A DNA stretch of 8,736 bases from NCBI GenBank assembly GCA_023392285.1, contig JAEVZK010000062.1, positions 1 to 8,736 on the forward strand, given 5' to 3'. Below the pieces are notes generated by a model. The model saw only the letters and a list, made by a program, of their open reading frames with translations, was not told the origin of the DNA and did not search any database. The stretch comes from Armatimonadota bacterium (GTDB lineage Bacteria; Armatimonadota; Fimbriimonadia; Fimbriimonadales; Fimbriimonadaceae). Below are positions 1-4,991 of the stretch, in pieces. Position numbers and translations under genes: made by a program. How positions within the stretch are numbered: the stretch's first letter is position 1; each line of letters starts with the position of its first letter.

Positions 1-217
1 TCGCACTCCAGCGATTCTCCGCTTTTAGCTGCTGCATCGGATCGTATTGATAAGGCGTGTACTTCCCGCTCTTATCTTTCACGCTGAGCCGGTTACCCGT
101 CGCGTCTAGCTCGTACTCAAACGAGCAGATCACTGCCAGCACGAAGCTGTGCCGCGTATCCACCGTCTTACGCAGATGCGGCGGGCAATACGCTCTCGCT
201 CCAGCTTCGTTCGCCAT
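1..217 (-). CDS. RHS/YD-repeat protein fragment, runs off the left edge
   Basis: The minus frame opens after a TAG at 230-232, has its first ATG at 215-217, and stays open to the window edge (72 codons). Residues of about 34-68 carry the RHS/YD-repeat signature: FEYELDATGNR, then GKYTPYQYDP and QQLKAENRW. This is the aromatic-x-Y-D-x-x-G-N-R and Y-x-Y-D pattern that repeats along RHS shells. Intact RHS proteins are very long and begin with an export or PAAR-type module. This frame enters repeat sequence within about 33 residues of its start, with no signal peptide or N-terminal domain. It is therefore most likely a 5'-truncated remnant or an orphan RHS cassette rather than a complete gene. 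No clear Shine-Dalgarno precedes the ATG. What follows the repeats, a toxin tip for example, lies outside the window. The family call is fairly secure; whether the gene is functional is unknown. Confidence 0.62.
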   Translation of the reverse strand, partial: MANEAGARAYCPPHLRKTVDTRHSFVLAVICSFEYELDATGNRLSVKDKSGKYTPYQYDPMQQLKAENRWSA

Positions 218-261
218 AACACATTCATCCTACAATACAAAATCCCTAATTCCAAATGTGA

Positions 262-285
262 CCGAGTTCACAGCAACTCGGTTTT
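262..285 (+). terminator. terminator-like hairpin with T4, no matching upstream gene
   Basis: CCGAGTT (262-268) and AACTCGG (275-281) form a perfect 7-bp stem around a 6-nt loop, followed directly by TTTT (282-285). This is the shape of a weak rho-independent terminator for plus-strand transcription. The gene to its left (1-217) is on the minus strand, so no visible gene ends here. It may be left over from a lost gene or stop read-through. Confidence 0.4.
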
Positions 286-388
286 GAAGCTGGACGGCTC
301 GTGACGCGAGGGAAACTTGCGAGGGAAAGCGCAGAGAAATAACGGCCTTGCACCAGGTCTTCTTGCTCTCGAAGCCCTTGTCTCCTCC

Positions 389-400
389 TTGACCGGTCAA
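389..400. repeat. perfect 12-bp palindrome TTGACCGGTCAA
   Basis: TTGACC/GGTCAA is a perfect dyad. Partly complementary flanks (CTCC on the left, GGAG on the right) allow a longer imperfect inverted repeat over about 382-409. It could be an operator for a dimeric regulator or a small cruciform. No intact gene start lies within 400 bp downstream, so the target is unclear. Confidence 0.45.
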
Positions 401-455
401 AGGGCGGAGGCATTTCACTCATGCGAAGGCGATTCTCTCATGCTTCCACCATGCT

Positions 456-549
456 TGGAGGGACACTGGAGGGAGACTGGAGGGAGACTGGAGGAACACT
501 AAGCAGTGATCCTCCACACTCCCTCGAAACATCCTCGGGCCGTCCTCCA
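456..549. repeat. 11-bp repeats: four direct plus four inverted copies
   Basis: Four units run head to tail with an 11-bp period: TGGAGGGACAC (456-466), TGGAGGGAGAC (467-477 and 478-488) and TGGAGGAACAC (489-499). After a short centre, four degenerate units in the opposite orientation follow with the same period: GTGATCCTCCA (506-516), CACTCCCTCGA (517-527), AACATCCTCGG (528-538) and GCCGTCCTCCA (539-549). The innermost arms, 489-500 and 505-516, pair over 12 bp with one mismatch around the loop AAGC. A 2x2 internal loop then leads to GAGGGAG (480-486) pairing with CTCCCTC (519-525). The period is not a multiple of three, so this is not coding repetition. Function is unknown. Confidence 0.75.
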
Positions 550-590
550 CCCCTGTAGTAAGGGAAGATTCATGCCGATAAATGACTTAT

Positions 591-766
591 ATGGCAGTGG
601 CTCGGTTAAGCGGGGTGGCGGGACGCTTCTCGGGGAAGCTTGGAAACATCGTGTTCGGCAGGTGGGCGACGTGGGCTTTGTCTCGGCCGCTCCGGTACCG
701 AACCCTCCTAACACCCCTGCGCAATCAGAATCGAAACGCCAGCAGCTGCGGACTCGAGGAAGGTGA
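591..766 (+). pseudogene. frameshifted small protein with a PNPPNTPAQ-type motif
   Basis: From ATG 591 one frame reads MAVARLSGVAGR, then FSGKLGNIVFGR, ending near 662. The frame one base back continues from about 656 with QVGDVGFVSAAPVPNPP and NTPAQSESKRQQLR, to a TGA at 764-766. Together these resemble a family of small, often phage-associated proteins that begin with a G-x-x-G-K-x-G-N-x-V glycine-rich stretch and then carry a P-x-P-N-P-x-T-x-A-Q motif. One lost base around 656-664 would restore a single frame. No slippery heptamer is visible there, so programmed frameshifting is unlikely. A Shine-Dalgarno-like AAGGGA (560-565) lies before ATG 572, but that ATG is in the second frame and gives a 64-residue frame with an unrelated N-terminus. 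The family link is from memory of the motif and is moderate. Confidence 0.42.
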
Positions 767-860
767 GTTCGACATGCCAGACCTCGACGTTCCTTGATTG
801 GGCCTTGCGAAATGCGGTAGGGCATGCTTGCAGAATTGGGCCGAGTGGTAAAGTTCGGGA

Positions 861-2324
861 GTGAATTGGCGCATTCTCCTTCCTTTTCTGGCATTGTCCA
901 GCGTGAGCGCAACTGCTCAGACAACCACCAATCCCGCTATCCCCACTCTCTCTCAGGCGCGAAGCATCACCCTGAATGGAACGCCTCTAAACTACCACGT
1001 CAAGACGGGGAGGCTGCCGATTCGCAACTCGGATGGAACGATTGAGTGCCAGATGTTCTCCGCGAGCTACTTGAAAGACAATGAACAGGCTGGCATCCGG
1101 CCGGTCACCTTTGTGTTTAACGGTGGACCGGGAAGTGCGACCCTCTGGCTACACATGGGTGGGCTGGGTCCCAAACGTGCTCCGATGCCCCCGGATGGAA
1201 GTTTGCCAGCGCCTCCTTACGCGCCCGTCGACAGCCAGGAAACTTGGCTGGATTTCACGGATTTGGTCTTCATCGACGCCCCCGGTGCGGGATACAGTCG
1301 CTTGGAGAAAGACGACCTTAAGAAGAAGTTCTATGGAGTTCGCCAGGACATCAGCGCCTTCACAGAATTCATCCGGTTATGGCTTTCGGAGAACGACCGG
1401 TGGGCCTCGCCTCTCTACATTGCCGGGGAGAGCTACGGTGGCATGAGGGGTTCTGGCTTGAGCCAGAGTCTCTTCGGCGCAGGGATTGCGGTGAATGGCT
1501 TTGTCAGCATTTCAGGCACCAACAATTTTCTCACTTTGGACGGCATGAGAGGGAACGACGTGACCTATCTCTCCTTCATGCCTTCGATGGCCGACTGCGC
1601 TTGGTACCACAAGAAGCTGCCGAAGCGGTTTACCAGCGTCGAACAAGTGGCAACGGAAACCAAAAAGTGGTGCGATGAGGTTTACGGACCCGCCCTATTG
1701 AAGGGAGATTCGCTCACCGACAAGGAGAAGGAATCGGTGGCGACTCAGCTTGCGATGTACCTCGGCCTGAGCAAGAAGTTCGTTTTAGGCTCCAATTTGA
1801 GGGTGAGTGAAGGAGCTTTCTTCAAGGAACTGCTTCGTGAGGATCGTCTCGCAATTGGCCGTTATGATGGACGCCTGACGAATTCTGAGGAGAGTGCAGA
1901 GGGTGGACAGCAGTCGAACGACCCGAGCGACGATGCCGTCACGGCCCCCTTCTACAGCGCACTGAACGACTATTACACGCGCGACCTGAACCTTAGAACC
2001 GACCTCAAGTATTTGCTCTTCGGGAGCGTTTGGCCCTGGGAGAATCCGGAGGGCAGCTACGCCGAGACGTCCACCGATCTGCGCAACTTGATTGCCGCGA
2101 ACAAGCATTTTCGGGTGATGTTCTGCTGCGGCTACTACGACTTGGCGTGTCCGTTCAACGGCTCGATTTATACGGTCAATCACATGGGCTTGAACTCGGA
2201 CGAGCGCAAGCGGGTGAGTTTTGAATACTATCCGGCGGGTCACATGATGTACATCGAACAGAGTTCTCGCAAGAAGCTGCACGACGACGTGAAGCGGTTT
2301 GAACTAGCCGGGCTTGGGCAGTAA
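861..2324 (+). CDS. secreted S10-family serine carboxypeptidase
   Basis: This 487-residue protein should remove C-terminal amino acids from peptides after export across the inner membrane. Residues 1-20 form a Sec signal peptide with likely cleavage after ATA-Q or nearby. The S10 landmarks occur in order: the oxyanion/substrate loop FNGGPGSAT (86-94), DAPGAGYS (139-146), the nucleophile motif GESYGG with Ser191, Asp427 in YYDLACPF, and His461 in PAGHMMY. The Ser-Asp-His triad is therefore complete and the length is normal for bacterial members. Start: the frame is closed by TAA at 849-851, and GTG 861 is the only initiator that keeps the signal peptide. Only a weak GGGA lies directly against it, so initiation may be weak or independent of Shine-Dalgarno pairing. 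It stands alone, converging on the minus gene 19 bp downstream. Family call is secure; substrate preference cannot be read from sequence. Confidence 0.9.
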   Translation: MNWRILLPFLALSSVSATAQTTTNPAIPTLSQARSITLNGTPLNYHVKTGRLPIRNSDGTIECQMFSASYLKDNEQAGIRPVTFVFNGGPGSATLWLHMGGLGPKRAPMPPDGSLPAPPYAPVDSQETWLDFTDLVFIDAPGAGYSRLEKDDLKKKFYGVRQDISAFTEFIRLWLSENDRWASPLYIAGESYGGMRGSGLSQSLFGAGIAVNGFVSISGTNNFLTLDGMRGNDVTYLSFMPSMADCAWYHKKLPKRFTSVEQVATETKKWCDEVYGPALLKGDSLTDKEKESVATQLAMYLGLSKKFVLGSNLRVSEGAFFKELLREDRLAIGRYDGRLTNSEESAEGGQQSNDPSDDAVTAPFYSALNDYYTRDLNLRTDLKYLLFGSVWPWENPEGSYAETSTDLRNLIAANKHFRVMFCCGYYDLACPFNGSIYTVNHMGLNSDERKRVSFEYYPAGHMMYIEQSSRKKLHDDVKRFELAGLGQ

Positions 2325-2343
2325 GGGCGCTTAGTTGAACGCC

Positions 2344-3150
2344 TCAGGGAATGTCGATCGTTTCCATGAGCCGACCGCCTTCTTCGCCGCGCGCTTGCAC
2401 GACGACTGATTTCACTGAACCCTCGGACGGCGTGAACGGGCGGTTGGTGATGACGGGAATAGACAGCCGTTGACCGGGTTGGACCGTGAGATCGCTGAGG
2501 GTCCGTGGCGTCCGCAGGTTTCCATTGAACGGAAGAAGTCGATAGACTACGCCATCGACCTGTAGATTCATCGTGAAGTTGGAGAGGGCAACGTTGCCTT
2601 CGTTGATGATGACGATCGTGCCCGCTGCCATTTGGGATCCGCTTTCATCTTCTCGGTAGCCAAAATTCGCGGAGGCAATGGTCATCTCCGGCGAGGCTGG
2701 TTCTTGCGTTGCTTCCTCTACCGATTGGGAATCCTCTTGGAAAGCCGGAGTGGCGACGGCGATATTGCCTTCGTGTGTCGCCTCGGAGCGTCTCGGGCGC
2801 GGCTCGGCGCTCGAATAAGACTTTACGTTCGAATAGTTGCGCGGAGCGCGCGGAGGGGACGCCAAGGGTAACGCTTGGCCCATGGAATGAACTCCTCTGG
2901 CAGGCACGGCAGTTTCATAGACTGGTGCCGGTTCGACCACGACCGCGTTCGGGGCGCGAGTGATTAGGGCGACTGCCAAGCCGACGCATCCAACGATCGC
3001 GAACAAGAGCAAGGCAATATAGCCAGGCAATACCCTTGGCTGGACCTCGGTGCCATGGGGAAGCGTCGCCCCAGGGAATGGCCGTTTACACCACTGGCAA
3101 ACGTTCTGATCATCGCTGATTAATCCGCACCACTCGCACTGCCTCATCAT
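2344..3150 (-). CDS. zinc-ribbon, single-TM protein with C-terminal beta-domain
   Basis: I do not recognise a named family for this 268-residue protein. Residues 1-25 hold two CxxC knuckles (Cys5/Cys8 and Cys18/Cys21), a typical zinc ribbon. Residues 42-64 are a strong transmembrane helix. Residues 66-155 are a low-complexity linker rich in Pro, Ala, Ser and Glu, probably disordered. Residues 156-266 alternate like a small beta-sandwich, with GTIVIINEGN, LSNFTMNLQVDG and LTVQPGQRLSIPV, resembling domains that bind partners or the envelope. Probable topology is ribbon in the cytoplasm and beta-domain outside. AAGGAG lies 4 nt before ATG 3150 and 7 nt before a second in-frame ATG at 3147. The latter may be the real start, shortening the protein by one residue. 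A sigma-70-like promoter lies just upstream. It ends 19 bp from the convergent peptidase gene. Function unknown. Confidence 0.8.
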   Translation of the reverse strand: MMRQCEWCGLISDDQNVCQWCKRPFPGATLPHGTEVQPRVLPGYIALLLFAIVGCVGLAVALITRAPNAVVVEPAPVYETAVPARGVHSMGQALPLASPPRAPRNYSNVKSYSSAEPRPRRSEATHEGNIAVATPAFQEDSQSVEEATQEPASPEMTIASANFGYREDESGSQMAAGTIVIINEGNVALSNFTMNLQVDGVVYRLLPFNGNLRTPRTLSDLTVQPGQRLSIPVITNRPFTPSEGSVKSVVVQARGEEGGRLMETIDIP

Positions 3151-3166
3151 TCGGCTCCTTCATCTA

Positions 3167-3195
3167 ATTTTAATACAGGTTCTCAGATTTGACAA
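3167..3195 (-). promoter_or_regulatory. sigma-70-type promoter for the zinc-ribbon gene
   Basis: Read on the minus strand, TTGTCA (3190-3195) and TAAAAT (3167-3172) each match the consensus at five of six positions, with an ideal 17-bp spacer. Transcription would start near 3160, giving a very short leader that begins almost at the AAGGAG ribosome-binding site (3155-3160). The promoter is inferred from sequence only. Confidence 0.5.
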
Positions 3196-3226
3196 GAGGT
3201 TTTTGATTTGAGTTCAAAAGGGGTGT

Positions 3227-3290
3227 TTGGTAAAGGTCCACAGGCACTTTTTACAGGACAAGCATCGAACTAGTAATTTTACTTGGTAAA
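3227..3290 (+). repeat. two TTGGTAAA direct repeats upstream of flagellin
   Basis: TTGGTAAA occurs at 3227-3234 and again at 3283-3290, 56 bp apart, in the AT-rich region before the flagellin gene. A weak promoter candidate lies between them: TTTACA near 3250-3255, with AGTAAT about 16 bp on. No convincing flagellar sigma-28 or sigma-54 element was found. The repeats could bind a regulator, but 8-bp repeats can also arise by chance. Confidence 0.3.
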
Positions 3291-3302
3291 CCCCGCACGA
3301 TT

Positions 3303-3346
3303 ACGTGGAAAACACCCTGTGATGTTTACTGGCTCACGCGGAAAAC
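3303..3346 (+). repeat. ACGYGGAAAAC direct repeat, 33-bp spacing
   Basis: ACGTGGAAAAC (3303-3313) and ACGCGGAAAAC (3336-3346) match at 10 of 11 positions and start exactly 33 bp apart, about three helical turns. They lie 45-90 bp before the flagellin start codon. They may be a regulator site, or RNA elements if transcription begins upstream. Confidence 0.4.
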
Positions 3347-3390
3347 GGATTTGAAGTAGTGAGCCCAAGCGAGTAACGGAGAAACAAGGA
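3331..3390 (+). promoter_or_regulatory. flagellin leader: hairpin with GGA motifs, then the RBS
   Basis: GGCTCAC (3331-3337) pairs perfectly with GTGAGCC (3359-3365) around a 21-nt loop. The loop contains two GGA triplets (3340-3342 and 3347-3349). Two more GGA triplets lie at 3378-3380, within the likely Shine-Dalgarno GGAG (3378-3381, 9 nt from the ATG), and at 3388-3390, directly before the ATG. GGA in a loop plus GGA at the ribosome-binding site is the arrangement recognised by CsrA in known flagellin leaders. The hairpin is seen in the sequence; the CsrA role is inference, and no csrA gene is in the window. Confidence 0.45.
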
Positions 3391-4836
3391 ATGTCTTTCA
3401 GAATCAACACCAATGTCAGCGCTATGAACGCGCTTCGCAACGTTAGCAACGCAGGCGACCAGTTTGCCAATTCGATCACCCGCCTCTCGACCGGTATGCG
3501 GATCAACTCGGCTGCCGACGATCCTGCCGGTCTGATCATCAGCGAGAGCTTCCGAGCTCAGATTTCGGGTATCGATCAGGCGGTTAAGAACAGCCAGGAC
3601 GCCATCAACTATGTGAAAACCGCAGAAGGCGCTCTCGACGAAGTGAATACGCTGCTTCGAGATGCACGAAGCCTTGCGGTTGCGAGCGGCAACACCGGAA
3701 CGCTGTCGCAGACCCAGATTCAAGCGAATCAGAACCAGCTGACGAGCATCGTCAACTCGATCACTCGAATCGCTCAGCAAACTCAGTTTGGAACCAAGAA
3801 GCTGCTCGATGGCACCTCTGGAATTTCCGCTTCGGTGACCAACGGCAACCTCGTCAGCTCAATTGCGATCGGTGGAACGTTCGGCGGCCAGGCTTTGACC
3901 CAAAACGGATCGGTCGTGATGACGGTGAACGCGGCCTCTACCCAGGCTTCTTTGACCAGCCGAACATTCGGCGCGAATGATGCCGCTACCGTTGGCACTG
4001 CAAATGCAGGTTCTTTCACGATCAACGGCGTGACGATCACTGCGGTCTCCACCGATACGGTGGCCCAAGTGCGGGACAAGATTAACGCCGTCTCGGCTCA
4101 GACTGGAGTGGTGGCGACTTCGAACAACACGGGTGTCCTGTCCTTCAAGTCCACGGCATTCGGCTCTGGAGCTCGCATCGATCTCAGCGATGCAAGCGGT
4201 GCGGTCCTTACCGGTGGATCCGGATTCGCCTCTGCAACTGGCTCTGACGGTAATGCGACGGTGACCATCAATGGCGTGTCTGCGCTCTTCACGGCGAGCC
4301 GCGGCAGCACGGACGGCCTGACGTTCACCGATGCCGACGGCAACCAGATGCACCTGACTGCCGCCGCGAACAGCGGTTCCGTCACGAACCAAACGGTGGG
4401 TCAAGTAAGCGTAGGAGCTGCATCGTTCCAGATTGGCGGCAATGCAGGTCAAACGACCAGCCTCAGCCTCGGCAACTTCGTCGCGAGTCAACTCGGCAGC
4501 GGTGCAGTGAACGGGTTCAACTTGGCAAACATCGACGTGACGACCGCTTCTAGCGCTACCGATGCCCTCAAGGTCATCGACGCCGCGATCGACCAGGTAA
4601 GCAAGTCTCGAGGCGACATGGGTAACTTCCAGCGCAACGTTCTGGAGTCGAACATTCGATCTCTCGGAACCGCGAAGGAGAACCTGAGCGCCACCGAGTC
4701 AGCCATCCGCGACACCGACGTCGCAGCGGAAATGACGAACTTCACGAAGCTGCAGATCCTTCAGCAGGCCGGTATGTCGGTTCTCGCTCAAGCGAATCAG
4801 GCGCCGCAAGCCGTTCTTTCCCTCCTGAGAGGTTAA
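3391..4836 (+). CDS. fliC: flagellin, filament subunit
   Basis: This 481-residue protein polymerises into the flagellar filament after export through the flagellar type III apparatus; it has no Sec signal. Residues 1-142 form the conserved D0/D1 N-terminal part: FRINTNVSAMNAL, then ITRLSTGMRINSAADDPAG near 29-47, and the long helix to TQFGTKKLLDG. Residues 383-481 form the C-terminal D1/D0 part, with RGDMGNFQRN and ENLSATESAIRDTDVAAEM, and end in the canonical ILQQAGMSVLAQANQAPQAV-LSLLRG. The variable middle (143-382) is rich in Gly, Ala, Ser and Thr. It contains a flagellin hook IN motif around 206-262 (SFTINGVTITA, DKINAVSAQTGV) and a second TINGV at 292-296. No cysteine is present. GGAG lies 9 nt before the ATG, and a strong terminator follows. 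No other flagellar gene lies in the window, so this is a stand-alone filament gene. Whether paralogues exist elsewhere cannot be seen. Confidence 0.96.
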   Translation: MSFRINTNVSAMNALRNVSNAGDQFANSITRLSTGMRINSAADDPAGLIISESFRAQISGIDQAVKNSQDAINYVKTAEGALDEVNTLLRDARSLAVASGNTGTLSQTQIQANQNQLTSIVNSITRIAQQTQFGTKKLLDGTSGISASVTNGNLVSSIAIGGTFGGQALTQNGSVVMTVNAASTQASLTSRTFGANDAATVGTANAGSFTINGVTITAVSTDTVAQVRDKINAVSAQTGVVATSNNTGVLSFKSTAFGSGARIDLSDASGAVLTGGSGFASATGSDGNATVTINGVSALFTASRGSTDGLTFTDADGNQMHLTAAANSGSVTNQTVGQVSVGAASFQIGGNAGQTTSLSLGNFVASQLGSGAVNGFNLANIDVTTASSATDALKVIDAAIDQVSKSRGDMGNFQRNVLESNIRSLGTAKENLSATESAIRDTDVAAEMTNFTKLQILQQAGMSVLAQANQAPQAVLSLLRG

Positions 4837-4843
4837 GACATTC

Positions 4844-4893
4844 GAGGAGCCGCGGGAAGGCAAACCTCCATCCCTAGGCTCCTCCGCATTTTT
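4844..4893 (+). terminator. rho-independent terminator of the flagellin gene
   Basis: GAGGAGCC (4844-4851) pairs with GGCTCCTC (4877-4884). Inside it, GGGA (4854-4857) pairs with TCCC (4871-4874) and AGG (4858-4860) with CCT (4865-4867). Five T residues follow at 4889-4893. It begins 8 nt after the flagellin stop codon. A strong terminator fits a highly transcribed gene. Confidence 0.8.
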
Positions 4894-4936
4894 CTAGTTC
4901 GAACGGGTCCACCTAACAACCACACCGCCTTCGGGT

Positions 4937-4984
4937 CCGCCTCGAAACATCCGCCGCTCTCGCAACATGGAAGTCGCGAGGCGG
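4937..4984. terminator. GC-rich hairpin between convergent genes
   Basis: CCGCCTCG (4937-4944) and CGAGGCGG (4977-4984) are perfect 8-bp arms around a 32-nt loop, 7 bp past the stop of the minus-strand peptidase gene. An alternative inner pairing uses CTCGC near 4958-4962 and GCGAG at 4976-4980. There is no T-run on the minus-strand side; the plus side is followed by a T-rich tract. It probably protects the 3' end or helps stop transcription of the peptidase gene, and may back up the flagellin terminator. Confidence 0.45.
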
Positions 4985-4991
4985 CCTCTTT

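Larger units (their letters stand above)
286..860. other. gene-poor stretch with repeats and one gene remnant
   Basis: About 575 bases contain no intact gene that I can recognise. The stretch holds a perfect 12-bp palindrome (389-400), an inverted array of 11-bp repeats (456-549) and a frameshifted small gene (591-766). The short open frames here have neither family resemblance nor good ribosome-binding sites, apart from the remnant. No tRNA, rRNA or CRISPR pattern is visible. The segment 767-860, immediately before the S10 peptidase, shows no convincing promoter or strong Shine-Dalgarno. Confidence 0.6.

Noticed and set aside
574..581. GCCGATAA, identical to the sigma-28 (flagellar) -10 element
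   Set aside because: No TAAA lies 15 bp upstream, the next ATG starts at the following base, and the downstream frame is broken. An isolated 8-mer match may be chance.
836..870. tRNA-like D-arm sequence GCCGAGTGGTAAAG
   Set aside because: No anticodon arm, T-arm consensus or acceptor pairing follows; the sequence continues into the signal peptide of the S10 peptidase.
1785..2282. 165-residue minus-strand open frame within the S10 gene
   Set aside because: It lies opposite the catalytic Asp and His region of the peptidase, has no ribosome-binding site and no recognisable domain.
2325..2343. possible terminator hairpin between the convergent genes (GGCG/CGCC)
   Set aside because: Only four base pairs with a 10-nt loop and no T-run; too weak to support.
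3189..3217. TTGACA on the plus strand as a flagellin -35
   Set aside because: No acceptable -10 at 16-18 bp (GTTCAA or TTCAAA), and the same bases fit better as the minus-strand -35 TTGTCA with TAAAAT.
3859..4491. 210-residue open frame on the minus strand within flagellin
   Set aside because: It is antisense to a clearly coding, family-conserved gene. Its composition follows the codon pattern of flagellin and it shows no family resemblance.
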